In this document: positions 40,917-50,160 of the stretch, piece after piece
Layout: each line of letters begins with the position of its first letter
Position numbering within the stretch: position 1 is the stretch's first letter
Source: PALSA-612 sp963791225
GTDB lineage: Bacteria > Actinomycetota > Thermoleophilia > Gaiellales > Gaiellaceae
Assembly: GCA_963791225.1 (NCBI GenBank)
Contig: CAWBRV010000008.1
Coordinates: 1,116,001 to 1,180,000, forward strand
DNA: 64,000 bases
Direction of reading: 5' to 3'
Position numbers and translations under genes: made by a program
Notes under the pieces: model-generated
Database searches by the model: none
Told to the model about the DNA's origin: nothing
Seen by the model: the letters and a program-made list of their open reading frames with translations, nothing else

Positions 40917-41392
40917 TGCGCCGCTTCGCACTGCTCGCCGTGCTTGCCGTGGCCGGTCTCGGGCTGCTCACCGGCTCGTCCTCCGGCGCCACGGTCAAGT
41001 GCATCCCGAACAAGCGGGCGGGCATCACGGTCGTGAACCACGTCACGGTTCTCATCTACTGCGGCTCGGCGAAGCTCAGCATCACGTCGGCCGGCAAGAC
41101 GACCCGCTACACGGCGGGCGCCTGCTACAAGCTCCCCGGTTCGGTGAACGTCGCGATGGGGAAGTGGACGTCGATCAGCAGCCCGCCCCTCTACAAGGCG
41201 GTGCTGTTCGTGATCCCTGCGGACAAGGACGGCACCTACCGGCTGGGCACGATCACGATCCAGAGCAAGGGGAAGCCGACGCTGGCTGCCAATCGCATCA
41301 AGGTGGTCGTCAGCGGGAACCGCTCGAAGGGGACCTTCAGCGGCAAGTTCCCGAAGGGCGCGAAGTTCACCGGCTCTTTCACCTGCAAGTAA
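40913..41392 (+). CDS. Small secreted protein
   Basis: This 159-residue protein has a signal peptide (RRFALLAVLAVAGLGLLTG). The mature part has three cysteines and repeated beta-strand pattern (VTVLIYCGSAKLSITSAGKTT...GTFSGKFPKGAKFTGSF). No family known to me. It is the last gene coupled to the CoxMSL-like operon. Confidence 0.7.
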   Translation: MMRRFALLAVLAVAGLGLLTGSSSGATVKCIPNKRAGITVVNHVTVLIYCGSAKLSITSAGKTTRYTAGACYKLPGSVNVAMGKWTSISSPPLYKAVLFVIPADKDGTYRLGTITIQSKGKPTLAANRIKVVVSGNRSKGTFSGKFPKGAKFTGSFTCK

Positions 41393-41399
41393 CCGCGGC

Positions 41400-42455
41400 A
41401 TGACCCCGGCTCCGCCCCTTCGGATCGGGGTCATGCAGCTGACCATGGAGCCGCTCGAGGAGATCCTCGAGCACGCCAGGGTCATGAACGAGGCCGGGTT
41501 CGACACGATCTGGCTCGCCGAGGCATACCCCTGGTGGCGCAAGCATTCGATGGAAGCGCGGTCGTCGACCGCGCTCTCCCCGCTCGTCGCCCGCGAGACG
41601 GACCGCCTCGCGGTCGGCTGGGGAATCATCTCGCCGTACACGCGTCACCCGATCCAGATCGCGATGGAGGCGCGCGTCACGCAGGAGGCGGCCGGGCCGG
41701 AGCGCTTCTATCTCGGGCTCGGCGTCTCGAAGATCTTCATGCGCCACGCCGGGCTCGGCGACGGCGCGAAACCGGTGGGCGCCATGCGCGAGGCGGCGAC
41801 GATCATCCGCGGCGTGCTTTCGGGCGAGGCACTGGACTTCGAGGGCAAGGTCTTCTCCGCCCATGTCCCCGCGCTCGCGGACGAGGCGGACACGCCGCGC
41901 TGGGACGTGCCGCTCTACTTCGCCGGCACGGGCCCGATGATGCTGAAGGCGGCTGCCCAGGCCGGTGACGGTCTGCTCACCGCCTCGATCACGACGCCGG
42001 CGTTCGTCCGCTACGTGCGCGAGCGCGTCGCCGAGGCCGGCCGCGACCCCGACTCCCTCGACCTCGGCTGCACGATCGTCGCGTCGATCGACGAGGATCG
42101 CGATCGCGGCCGCGACGGCGCGCGCGAGATCGCCGGCATGTATCTGGCGAACAAGGTGCAGAACATCCAGGCTGCCGCCGACACGCTCCTCGAGTGCGCC
42201 GGGCTCACGCGCGACGAGATCGTGCCGATCGCCGAGGCCATGGAGCGCGGCGGCCGGCTTGCCGCGAAGGCAGAGGTCACGGACGCGATCCTCGACAAGT
42301 GCAAGCCGATCGCGGGCACGCCCGAGGACTGCATCGCTGCGATCAAGGAGTACCGGGACGCCGGCTGCACGCACGTGATGCTCGAGCTCTGGGGCGAGGA
42401 TCGCGCCGGCCAGCTTCGCCTCTTCGGCGAGCGCGTGCTGCCGCACGTCCGCTGA
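41400..42455 (+). CDS. LLM-class F420-dependent oxidoreductase
   Basis: This 351-residue TIM-barrel protein has IGVMQLTMEPLEEILEHARVMNEAGFDTIWLAEAYPW, FYLGLGVSKIFM and a GTGPMMLKAAAQAGDGLL cofactor phosphate segment. These are hallmarks of luciferase-like F420 oxidoreductases (Mer family-like). It may be coupled to the hydroxylase operon (7-base gap). Substrate unknown. Confidence 0.87.
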   Translation: MTPAPPLRIGVMQLTMEPLEEILEHARVMNEAGFDTIWLAEAYPWWRKHSMEARSSTALSPLVARETDRLAVGWGIISPYTRHPIQIAMEARVTQEAAGPERFYLGLGVSKIFMRHAGLGDGAKPVGAMREAATIIRGVLSGEALDFEGKVFSAHVPALADEADTPRWDVPLYFAGTGPMMLKAAAQAGDGLLTASITTPAFVRYVRERVAEAGRDPDSLDLGCTIVASIDEDRDRGRDGAREIAGMYLANKVQNIQAAADTLLECAGLTRDEIVPIAEAMERGGRLAAKAEVTDAILDKCKPIAGTPEDCIAAIKEYRDAGCTHVMLELWGEDRAGQLRLFGERVLPHVR

Positions 42456-42456
42456 G

Positions 42457-42481
42457 CCACAGCCGTCGCGGCCGACTGTGG
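42457..42481 (+). terminator. Hairpin terminator after the LLM gene
   Basis: CCACAG (42457-42462) pairs with CTGTGG (42476-42481), and GCCG with CGGC inside. It overlaps the end of the LLM stop region. A separate 7-bp palindrome, CAGGGAC-T-GTCCCTG, at 42504-42518 may be an operator for the T-box gene. Confidence 0.55.
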
Positions 42482-42566
42482 ACGGTCTGCGCGGCTTCCG
42501 TTCCAGGGACTGTCCCTGTGACATGGCCCGGGAGGACGTGTCGGTATCCTTCACCGAGGCGCTGAC

Positions 42567-42760
42567 GGAGAGGAGTAGCGCGGACCTCCGGAGCTGAGAG
42601 AGCCGCCGGGAGCTGTGAAGGCGGTCTCCGGACCCGCGTGAAGACACTCCCGAGCCGGGTACGGCAACGAGGCCGCTTCGGCGGCGAAGAGCGGTGGCAC
42701 CGCGGGGACGCCTCCTCGCCCGCTCCGTCCAAGGCGGAGACCGAGATGCGATGAGGAGGC
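42567..42760 (+). promoter_or_regulatory. Translational T-box riboswitch, specifier GAC (Asp)
   Basis: Stem I base: GGA 42567-42569 with TCC 42648-42650. Specifier loop: AGTA 42574-42577 opposite GAAGACAC 42640-42647, with codon GAC (Asp) at 42643-42645. Stem continues GCGCGG (42578-42583)/CCGCGT (42634-42639). The T-box: GAGCGG 42689-42694, bulge TGGCACC 42695-42701, helix GCGGGGA/TCCTCGC (42702-42708/42713-42719), then CCGCTC 42720-42725 closes it. TGGC pairs with a tRNA ending GCCA, as tRNA-Asp does. The alternative fold pairs GCCTCCTC (42710-42717) with GAGGAGGC (42753-42760), hiding the Shine-Dalgarno of aspS. Charged tRNA would thus switch translation off. Confidence 0.9.
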
Positions 42761-42764
42761 TGAT

Positions 42765-44021
42765 ATGGAACGGACGCTCACGGGCGAGCTGCTCCCGCTC
42801 GTCGGCGCGCGCGTGCGGCTCGCCGGCTGGCTCCACCACCAGCGCCGTCTGGCGCGGCTGAGCTTCGTCCTCCTCCGCGACCGCGCCGGGCTGGCGCAGA
42901 TCGTGGTCGAGGCTCCGGCGGCGATCGAAGCCGTCGGACGGCTCCTGCCCGAGACCGTGCTCGAGGTCGAGGCGACGGTGGCTGCGAGCGACCAGGCTCC
43001 GGGCAGCGTCGAGCTCCGCGAGCCCCGGTTCACGGTCCTCGCTGAGCCGGCGGACGCGCCGCCGGTCGAGCTTCGCCGCCCCGTGCTCAAGGAGCAGCTC
43101 CCGACCCTGCTCGACCACGCGCCGGTGGCGCTCCGCCATCCACGGCTGCGAGCCGCGTTCGAGATCGCGGCCGCCTCGGTCGCCGGCTATCGCGCTGCGC
43201 TCGACCGGCTCGGATTCGTCGAGATCCAGACACCGAAGCTCGTCGCCTCTGCGACCGAAGGCGGCTCGAACGTGTTCGAGGTCGACTACTTCGGCCGCCC
43301 CGCGTATCTCGCCCAGAGCCCGCAGTTCTTCAAGCAGATGCTTGTCGGTGTGTTCGAGCGCGTCTACGAGGTCGGGCCCGTCTTCCGCGCCGAGCCGCAC
43401 GACACCTCGCGGCACCTGGCGGAGTACGTCTCGCTCGACGCCGAGCTCGGGTTCATCGGAGACCATTTCGACGTGATGCGCGTGCTGAGGGAGGCGATCG
43501 CAGGGATGGTGGAGGGCGCGCGCGAGCGTGCGGCGGGCGCGGTCGAGCTGCTCGGCGTCGAGCTGCCCGTGGTGCCTGCGGACATCCCGTGGGTGCACTT
43601 CGCGGACACGGGCGTCGACGACGTCGACCTCAGCCCGGCCGACGAGCGGCGCCTCTGCGAGGAGCACGGCACAGAGTTCCTGTTCGTCACGGGCTATCCG
43701 ATGGCCAAACGGCCGTTCTACACGCATCCCGAGCCGGGCCGGACCGAATACTCGAACTCGTTCGACCTCCTCTTCCGCGGGCTCGAGCTCGTCACCGGCG
43801 GCCAGCGGCTGCACCGTTACGAGGACTACCTCGCGGCCCTCGCGGCACACGGCATCTCACCCGAGCCCTACGAGGGCTACCTGCAGGCGTTCCGGTACGG
43901 CATGCCCCCGGAGGGCGGCTTCGCGATCGGGCTCGAGCGCTGGGTTGCGCGGCTCACCGGCGCGCAGAACATCCGCGAGACGACGCTCTTCCCGCGCGAC
44001 CTGAACCGGCTCACGCCGTGA
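42765..44021 (+). CDS. aspS: Aspartyl-tRNA synthetase, archaeal/non-discriminating type
   Basis: This 418-residue class II enzyme is the short archaeal-type AspRS, without the bacterial GAD insertion. It has an OB-fold anticodon domain (VRLAGWLHHQRRLARLSFVLLRDRAGLAQIVV), then VEIQTPKLVASATEGGSNVFEVDYF, AYLAQSPQFFKQML, motif 2 VGPVFRAEPHDTSRHLAEYVSLDAEL and motif 3 GFAIGLERWVARLTG. The upstream T-box reads Asp, which supports Asp over Asn. The type often charges both tRNA-Asp and tRNA-Asn and needs GatCAB. Confidence 0.92.
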   Translation: MERTLTGELLPLVGARVRLAGWLHHQRRLARLSFVLLRDRAGLAQIVVEAPAAIEAVGRLLPETVLEVEATVAASDQAPGSVELREPRFTVLAEPADAPPVELRRPVLKEQLPTLLDHAPVALRHPRLRAAFEIAAASVAGYRAALDRLGFVEIQTPKLVASATEGGSNVFEVDYFGRPAYLAQSPQFFKQMLVGVFERVYEVGPVFRAEPHDTSRHLAEYVSLDAELGFIGDHFDVMRVLREAIAGMVEGARERAAGAVELLGVELPVVPADIPWVHFADTGVDDVDLSPADERRLCEEHGTEFLFVTGYPMAKRPFYTHPEPGRTEYSNSFDLLFRGLELVTGGQRLHRYEDYLAALAAHGISPEPYEGYLQAFRYGMPPEGGFAIGLERWVARLTGAQNIRETTLFPRDLNRLTP

Positions 44022-45174
44022 CGACGCCGTCCGGGAACGGCGACAGCTTCTCGGCGCCGTCGGCGGTGACGAGGAAGTTGTCCTCGAGGCGCAGGCCGCC
44101 GCCGCCTTCCCAGTAGATCCCGGGCTCGATCGCGAGCACCATCCCCTCGCGCATGACGCCGCCACCCGCCTGGTGGGCGTAGGGCGGCTCGTGCGCGCGG
44201 GCGCCGACGCCGTGGCAGATTGGGTGCGAGGGCTGGCCGGGATAGCCCGCGGCGGCGATTCCCTCACGTACCGTGCGGTCGAGCCCGGCCAGCTCTGCCC
44301 CGTCCCGGAGGTACGAGACGGCGCCGTCGTAGACCGAATGCAACGCCTCGAGCAGCTCGGCGTAGCGCGGCTCGAGCCTGCCGACGCAGAGGTTCTTCGA
44401 GTGGTCCGCCCAGTAGCCGTCGCAGCAGACCCAGATCTCGAACAGCGTCGGCTGCCCCTCGACGACCGGTCGCGAGCCCGTGGCGGTGAACGTCCTGATC
44501 CCCGGCCCCGCCCAGACGAGCGTGAAGCCGCGCGCGAGCTCGACCTGGCCGCGGTAGCCGGTGCCGACGCCGTGGACGTAGCCCTCCCAGATCGCCGCCG
44601 CCTCACTCTCCGTCATCCCCGGCCGGATCAGCCCAAGCACATGGTCCATCGCCTCGGCCGCGAGCTCGTTCGCGAGGCGGATCCGCTCGATCTCCTGCCC
44701 GGTCTTGATCGCCCGCGCCTCCGCGAGCAGCGGCGTCGCGTCGTCGACATTCGCGCCGAACGCGTGGAAGAAGTCGTGCGTGTACGTGGTCGGCTCGCCG
44801 ACCATGATGTCGGCGGCCTGCGTGCCCAGGGAGAGCTCGAGGCCGACCCGCTCGTAGCCGCGCTCGCGCACGACGGCCTGCGCCGCCTCGATCGCGCGGA
44901 CGAGCGGCGGCCGCGGGTCGGCTGCGTCGTAGCCGGCGAAGAGCTGCAGGTCACCAGCCCACGAGCGCTCGGCCTCCTCGGCCTGCGGCTCGAGCACGAC
45001 GAGCGTCGCGTCTCCCTCGCGCGGGAAGACGGCAATGTCGTAGCCCTTCATGCACCAGTAGTCGGTGAGGTAGAGGACGTTGTCAGGTGCGCGGACGACG
45101 AGGGCGTCGAGCTCGCGCTCGGCCATCAGCGCGCGCACGCGGTCGAGCTTCGCGTCGTCCCTCGACCAGCTCAC
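44011..45174 (-). CDS. M24 family Xaa-Pro peptidase-like enzyme
   Basis: This 387-residue 'pita-bread' peptidase has metal ligands in EIWVCCDGYWADHSKN (Asp x2), HPICHGVG (His), EPGIYWEGGG (Glu) and RLEDNFLV (Glu), the full five-ligand set. The N-terminal creatinase-like domain spans ~1-140. Hydrolyses Xaa-Pro peptides or related amides. Its 3' end overlaps aspS by 11 bases (convergent). It is 33 bases past the xanthine dehydrogenase-like gene and may be the operon's last member. Confidence 0.88.
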   Translation of the reverse strand: MSWSRDDAKLDRVRALMAERELDALVVRAPDNVLYLTDYWCMKGYDIAVFPREGDATLVVLEPQAEEAERSWAGDLQLFAGYDAADPRPPLVRAIEAAQAVVRERGYERVGLELSLGTQAADIMVGEPTTYTHDFFHAFGANVDDATPLLAEARAIKTGQEIERIRLANELAAEAMDHVLGLIRPGMTESEAAAIWEGYVHGVGTGYRGQVELARGFTLVWAGPGIRTFTATGSRPVVEGQPTLFEIWVCCDGYWADHSKNLCVGRLEPRYAELLEALHSVYDGAVSYLRDGAELAGLDRTVREGIAAAGYPGQPSHPICHGVGARAHEPPYAHQAGGGVMREGMVLAIEPGIYWEGGGGLRLEDNFLVTADGAEKLSPFPDGVVTA

Positions 45175-45207
45175 CTCTCCAGCCCTGTCCTTCCTTGCAA
45201 CACAGTG

Positions 45208-47472
45208 TTACTTGGAAGCCTGGGCGGCCTGGATCGCTCGCCAGACGTTCTCGCCGTTCGCGGGCATGTCCACGTGACGCACACCGAGCGGGGAGAGGGC
45301 GTCGACGACCGCGTTGTGCACGGCCGGCGTGGCACCGATCGTCCCCGACTCGCCGATCCCCTTCGCCCCGAGCTCGTTCATCGGCGTCGGCGTCTCCATG
45401 GGCACGAGCTCGAACGAAGGGAGCTCGGCAGCGCTCGGGAACGGGTAGGCGAGGAAGTTCCCGCTGAGCGGATTCCCGTCCTCGTCGTAGAGGAACTCCT
45501 CGTAGAGCGCCTGGCCTATGCCGCTGCCGATGCCCCCGTGGCGCTGTCCCTCGGCGATCACGGGGCTGATGATCCGGCCCGCGTCGTCGACGGCGACGAG
45601 TCGCTCGAGTTCGACGCCGCCCGTCTCGGTGTCGACCCGGACGACTGCGACGTGCGCGCCGAACGGAAAGGTGCCGGCGTCGGGCTTGAAGTCGCGCTCG
45701 ACCGCGAGCTCGGTGAGGCGGTCGCCGTCGACGAGTCGCGCCGCGAGCTGCGCCCACGTGAGCGACGGCTCGGGCGTGCCGGTGACGTGGAAGCGGCCGC
45801 CGTCCAGGTCGAGCACGACGTCGGCCGGGTTCGCCTCCAGCTCCTCGGCGACGAGCTGCTTGGCCCGCTCGACCACCTCGGCGGAGGCCTGCGCCGCGGC
45901 CGTGCCGCCGATCTGCAGCGACTTGGAGCCGTACGTACCGCCGCCGCGCGCGACGGCGTCGGTGTCGCCCGCGACCACTGTGACGGCATCGAGGTCGAGC
46001 CCGAGCTTGTCGGCGACGATCTGCGCGTACGACGTCTCGTGGCCCTGCCCGTGGGCGAACGAGCCGGTGCGCAGGATCGCGCCGCCGTCGGGCGTGATCT
46101 CGACCGCGCCGAACTCGGGCTCGGCGCCGCCGTTCGTCACCTCGACGTACACCGACAGACCGATGCCGAGTTGCCTTCGGTCGCCGTTCTCGCGCAACTG
46201 CGCCTGTTCGGCGCGCAGTTCGTCGTAGCCGGCTGCCGCGAGCGCGCGCTCGAGTGCCGGCGCGTAGCCGCCCGAGTCGTACGTGACCCCGGAGGCGGTC
46301 GTGAACGGAAACGAGTCCGCGCCGATGAAGTTGCGGCGCCTGACCTCGGCCGGGTCGAACCCGATCTCGGCGGCGAAGGTGTCGATCGCGCGCTCGATCG
46401 CCTGCGCCGCCTCCGGTCGGCCGGCTCCGCGGAATGCGGTCGTGAACGCCGTGTTGGTGACGACCGAGTTCGACTCGTACGCGAGCTTCGGGATCGCGTA
46501 CACGCCTGACTGCATCCACTGCGTCAGCGCCGGCAGGAAGGCGCCGACGCTCGGATAGGCGCCCGCCTCGTGCAGGACGTCGAGCCGGTAGGCGGCGATC
46601 TTCCCGTCGCGGCTGCCGCCGATCGTGAAGTCCATGATCTGACCGCGGGCGTGGCCGATCGCGAGCATGCTCTCGCTCCGCGTCTCCGTCCAACGCACGG
46701 GCCGGCCGGTGTCGCGGGCCAGCCACCCGACGAGGATGTCCTCGGTCGAGAGCGTCTTGGCGCCGAACCCGCCGCCGACGTCGCGCGCGATGACGCGGAC
46801 CTCCGACGGTTCGAGCCCGAGTACACGCGCCAGCCCGTCGCGGTCCGAGTGTGGCGTCTGGGTCGCGAGCCAGACGTTGAGCCGCCCGTCCTCGGCGACC
46901 AATGCCGAGGAGGAGCGCGGCTCGAGCGGCGCGGGTGCCATCCGCTGGCTGACGACGCGCCCCGTGGCGACGACCTCGCAACCCTCGAACACGTCCTCGT
47001 CGGCTCCGACGGCGATGTGCGCGCAGACGTTCGTGCCGACCTCCGGGAAGAGGAGCGTCTCGCCGCGCAGCGCCTCCACCGGGTCGACGAGCGCCGGCAG
47101 CGGGTCGTACTCGACGAGGACGAGCTCGGCGGCGTCCATGCTCGCGGTCGCGCTGTCGGCGAGCACGATCGCGACGATCTCGCCCGCGAAGCGGACGACG
47201 TCGACCGCCAACGGCGGCCTCGCCATGCGCGTCTCGATCCCCGGGTAGAGCGGCGCGAGCGGCTCCATCCCGAGGTCGGCCGCCGTGAGCACATGCGCGC
47301 CCTCCACCATGCTGGTGTCGATGCCGTCGATGCGTGCGCTCGGGAACGGCGAGCGGACGAAGGTCACGAAGAGCGCGCCCTCGAGGTCGAGGTTGTCGAC
47401 GTACCTCCCCTCGCCGGTGAGGAAGCGAGGATCCTCCTTGCGCAGGACGCGCTGGCCGACAAGACCGGTCAT
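45208..47472 (-). CDS. Xanthine dehydrogenase-family molybdopterin subunit (form II CoxL-like)
   Basis: This 754-residue large subunit has RKEDPRFLTGEGRYVDNL at the start, DVGGGFGAKTL, TTAFRGAGRPEAAQA (form II motif AYRGAGR, here with Phe) and GAKGIGESGTIGATPA (catalytic Glu). Unlike the 36-41 kb operon, no FAD or FeS partner genes adjoin. It may borrow the CoxM/CoxS-like subunits or have partners elsewhere. It follows a fumarylacetoacetase-like gene by 10 bases. Confidence 0.9.
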   Translation of the reverse strand: MTGLVGQRVLRKEDPRFLTGEGRYVDNLDLEGALFVTFVRSPFPSARIDGIDTSMVEGAHVLTAADLGMEPLAPLYPGIETRMARPPLAVDVVRFAGEIVAIVLADSATASMDAAELVLVEYDPLPALVDPVEALRGETLLFPEVGTNVCAHIAVGADEDVFEGCEVVATGRVVSQRMAPAPLEPRSSSALVAEDGRLNVWLATQTPHSDRDGLARVLGLEPSEVRVIARDVGGGFGAKTLSTEDILVGWLARDTGRPVRWTETRSESMLAIGHARGQIMDFTIGGSRDGKIAAYRLDVLHEAGAYPSVGAFLPALTQWMQSGVYAIPKLAYESNSVVTNTAFTTAFRGAGRPEAAQAIERAIDTFAAEIGFDPAEVRRRNFIGADSFPFTTASGVTYDSGGYAPALERALAAAGYDELRAEQAQLRENGDRRQLGIGLSVYVEVTNGGAEPEFGAVEITPDGGAILRTGSFAHGQGHETSYAQIVADKLGLDLDAVTVVAGDTDAVARGGGTYGSKSLQIGGTAAAQASAEVVERAKQLVAEELEANPADVVLDLDGGRFHVTGTPEPSLTWAQLAARLVDGDRLTELAVERDFKPDAGTFPFGAHVAVVRVDTETGGVELERLVAVDDAGRIISPVIAEGQRHGGIGSGIGQALYEEFLYDEDGNPLSGNFLAYPFPSAAELPSFELVPMETPTPMNELGAKGIGESGTIGATPAVHNAVVDALSPLGVRHVDMPANGENVWRAIQAAQASK

Positions 47473-47482
47473 TCGCTGACTT

Positions 47483-48355
47483 CTACCAGCGGACGCGCGG
47501 GGGAGGCGGCTCTCCGTGACCTTCCTGCCACGAGATCACCGGGTTGCGGAGCACGCCGATCTTCTCGATCTCCGCCTCGATCACGTCGCCGGGCTTGAGA
47601 TACAGCGAGGCCGCGTCGGGCGAGAACCCGGCTACGCCGGACACGGTTCCCGTGGACACGACGTCGCCGGCCGAGTACCCGAGCGCCGAGTAGTGAGACA
47701 GGATCTCCGGGATCGTCACGGACATGCGCCCGGTGTGCGACACCTGGCGCGGCTCGCCGTTCACGCGCAGCTCCATCGCCAGGTCGTGCGGGTCGCCGAT
47801 CTCGTCCGGCGTCACGATCCACGGGCCGAGCGGACAGAACGTGTCGATCGCCTTGCAGAACGAGAAGACGCCGGAGCGCATCTCCCGCCGCTGGATGTCC
47901 CGGGCGGTGATGTCGTTGAAGATCACGTAGCCGGCGACGTAGTCTGCGGCCTCCTCGGGGCCGAACCACTTGCCGGGCTTGCCGATCACGACCGCGAGCT
48001 CGAGCTCGTAGTCGAGCTCCTCGGTCAGGTGCTCGGGGTAGATCACCGGGTCGTCCTGACCGATCAGCGCGTCCACGTTCTGGAAGAACACGATCCAGGG
48101 CGCGATCTCGTGCGCCCAGCCGACCTGTTTCGACTCCTCCTCGTGCTCGCGGAAGTTGCCGGCCGTGTGGAAGAACTTCTTCGGCACGATCGGCGGGCGC
48201 AGGCGCTGGCCTTCGAGCGGGACCGACTCGCCTGTCTCGTCCGCGCCGCCGCGCTCGAAGTACGTGCGCAGGTCGGGCACGTCGAGGACGCGGATCTCGT
48301 CGCCGTCGATCCGGCCGGGGCGACCGTCGTCGCCGAAGGTCACGAGCCGAGCCAT
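47483..48355 (-). CDS. Fumarylacetoacetate hydrolase family protein
   Basis: This 290-residue protein has the FAH C-terminal fold: IVPKKFFHTAGNFREHEEES, LDYELELAVVIGKPGKWF with the Glu metal ligands, and GYVIFNDITARDIQ. Hydrolyses acylpyruvates or oxo-acids with Mg2+. Its ATG lies inside the end of the peroxiredoxin gene by 16 bases. Confidence 0.88.
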   Translation of the reverse strand: MARLVTFGDDGRPGRIDGDEIRVLDVPDLRTYFERGGADETGESVPLEGQRLRPPIVPKKFFHTAGNFREHEEESKQVGWAHEIAPWIVFFQNVDALIGQDDPVIYPEHLTEELDYELELAVVIGKPGKWFGPEEAADYVAGYVIFNDITARDIQRREMRSGVFSFCKAIDTFCPLGPWIVTPDEIGDPHDLAMELRVNGEPRQVSHTGRMSVTIPEILSHYSALGYSAGDVVSTGTVSGVAGFSPDAASLYLKPGDVIEAEIEKIGVLRNPVISWQEGHGEPPPPRVRW

Positions 48356-48888
48356 GCGAGGACCTCCTCCGCGTTGCGGTCCGGCGGGAAGACGGGGTAG
48401 AAGACCTTCGCGATCGCACCGGCTTCGAGGACGAGCGTCACGCGCCGGTACAGCGTCACTCCCTCGAACTCGAAGGTCGGCAGGCCGATCGCCGCGCCGA
48501 GGCGGCGATCCGGGTCGGCGATCACCGCAAAGGGCATGTGCAGCCGCTCGGCGAGCTCGGCCTGCTCCTCCGGCGTCTGTGACGAGAGGCCGGCGACCCG
48601 CGAGCCTAGAGCCGCCAGCTCGGCAGCGTGGTCGCGGAAGCCGCACGACTGCGGCGTGCAGCCGCGCGCGCCCGGGATTGCGTCCCAGCCCTCCGGGACC
48701 GCCCGGTCGGGCCGGCCGGTCCGCGGGTAGACGTAGAGGACGGCGCGCCCGGCACCCAGCTCGGCTAGGTCGATCGGCCCCTGCGACGAGTCGAGCCTGA
48801 GCTCCGGCACGAGGAGCCCCTCGAGGCGGTCGCAGGCCCCGTCGTCGGCGGGCGCGGGCAGGTCGGGCGGGAGCGAGTAGACGCTCAC
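48340..48888 (-). CDS. Peroxiredoxin (AhpC/TSA, PrxQ-like)
   Basis: This 182-residue protein starts at GTG 48888. YVYPRTGRPD and GARGCTPQSCGFRDHAAELAALG carry the peroxidatic/resolving Cys pair typical of PrxQ-like proteins, and MPFAVIADPDRRLGAAIGL follows. Reduces hydroperoxides via thioredoxin-like partners. GTGA overlap with the M20 gene. Confidence 0.85.
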   Translation of the reverse strand: MSVYSLPPDLPAPADDGACDRLEGLLVPELRLDSSQGPIDLAELGAGRAVLYVYPRTGRPDRAVPEGWDAIPGARGCTPQSCGFRDHAAELAALGSRVAGLSSQTPEEQAELAERLHMPFAVIADPDRRLGAAIGLPTFEFEGVTLYRRVTLVLEAGAIAKVFYPVFPPDRNAEEVLAWLGS

Positions 48889-50138
48889 GCGGCCCCGCAG
48901 AGATGCGCCGCGGCGAGCGCGTAGACCTGCGCCGTCTGGACCAGCCCGGCGATGTCGAGGTTCTCGCCCTTCTCGGTGTCGAGCAGGCCGGTGGAGGTGC
49001 CGTAGTTGACGGTCGGGACGCCGTAGCGGGTCAGGGCGGAGGCATCCGAGAACCAGCGCGTGACGTCGCGCTCGGGCGGCGCGCCGAACACGGTCTCGTG
49101 CCCGGCGTCGATCGCCGCGACGAGCGCGTGCCCCTCGTCGATCTCGGCACCCGGCGCGGTGACGTAGACCTCGCCCTCGACGCCGTACTCGGGAAAGCGC
49201 TGTTGCAGGTCGCGGACGAGGTCGAGCACTTGCCGTCGTGCGACGGCCATCTCCTTCGTCGGCGGCACGCGCACGTCGAGGAAGAGGTCCGTGCGATGCG
49301 GCGTCCGGGAGACGCGCCAGCCGAAGCCGCCCTGCAGCGCACCGACGTTGACGAGTGCGGAGATGCCGCCGTAGCTGTTCTCGGGGTCGCTCTCCCAGCC
49401 GGGGATCCACTCGAGGACGGCGTCGAGCACCTCGCGCATGCGCAGGATCGAGTTCTGGTCGCGCTTGCCCTCGGTGAACGCGGTGTGGATGAAGTTGCCG
49501 TGGGTCGAGATCCGGAGCCAGAGCGACCCGAAGTGTCCGAGCACGACCTTGCCCTCGGTCGGCTCGCCGAGGATGCACATGTCCGCGACCCCGCCGTGCG
49601 AGACGAGATAGCGCGACCCGGCCGCGTACCCGCGGTACTGCGCGCCCTGCGCCTCGCCCTGCTGCGTCTTCTCGATCTCGCCGCAGACAGCCGCGATCAT
49701 GACGTCGCCCGCGAGCGAGACGCCCGCGTCCTGAAGCGCGCGCACCGCCTCGACGTAGCACGCGAGCGCGCCCTTCATGTTCGAGACGCCGAGCCCGTAC
49801 AGCCGGCCGTCCTCGACGAACGGCGCCGGCTGGAAGCCGGGCACGTGCCGCAGCCACGGCTCGCGACCGCTGTAGGACGTGTCCATGTGCCCGTTGAACA
49901 TCAGGGTCTGACCCCCGCCTGACCCCGTGAGCGTGCCGAGAACGTTGGCGCGGCCGTCCTCGACCTGCTGCCACTGGACGTGGAGGCCCATCTCGGTCAG
50001 CGTCTCCGCGATCAGCTCGGCCATGGCCTGCTCGTCGCCTGTGAAGCTCGGCACCGAGATCGCGGCCTCGGCGAAGCCGACGAGTCGGTCGGCGTCGACG
50101 GCGGCGGTGATCGCGTCGGTGAGGCGGGCGTCGAGCAC
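48885..50138 (-). CDS. M20 family metallopeptidase (acetylornithine deacetylase-like)
   Basis: This 417-residue protein starts at GTG 50138. Metal ligands: His in MFNGHMDTS, Asp in LGVSNMKGALAC, Glu-Glu-like CGEIEK; catalytic loop and lid domain HGNFIHTAF. Removes acyl groups from amino acids or peptides. It heads the leftward operon and starts only 22 bases from the divergent HMGL-type gene. Confidence 0.88.
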   Translation of the reverse strand: MLDARLTDAITAAVDADRLVGFAEAAISVPSFTGDEQAMAELIAETLTEMGLHVQWQQVEDGRANVLGTLTGSGGGQTLMFNGHMDTSYSGREPWLRHVPGFQPAPFVEDGRLYGLGVSNMKGALACYVEAVRALQDAGVSLAGDVMIAAVCGEIEKTQQGEAQGAQYRGYAAGSRYLVSHGGVADMCILGEPTEGKVVLGHFGSLWLRISTHGNFIHTAFTEGKRDQNSILRMREVLDAVLEWIPGWESDPENSYGGISALVNVGALQGGFGWRVSRTPHRTDLFLDVRVPPTKEMAVARRQVLDLVRDLQQRFPEYGVEGEVYVTAPGAEIDEGHALVAAIDAGHETVFGAPPERDVTRWFSDASALTRYGVPTVNYGTSTGLLDTEKGENLDIAGLVQTAQVYALAAAHLCGAA

Positions 50139-50160
50139 GACAGGCGAGATAATCCCACGC

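Noticed and set aside
42765..44021. Asparaginyl-tRNA synthetase
   Set aside because: The T-box specifier is GAC and the protein has archaeal-type AspRS segments (TPKLVASATEGGSNVF); AsnRS would expect an AAC specifier.
44173..46509. A long rightward open frame over M24 peptidase and xanthine dehydrogenase-like genes
   Set aside because: Spans two real leftward genes and their gap; no domain is visible.
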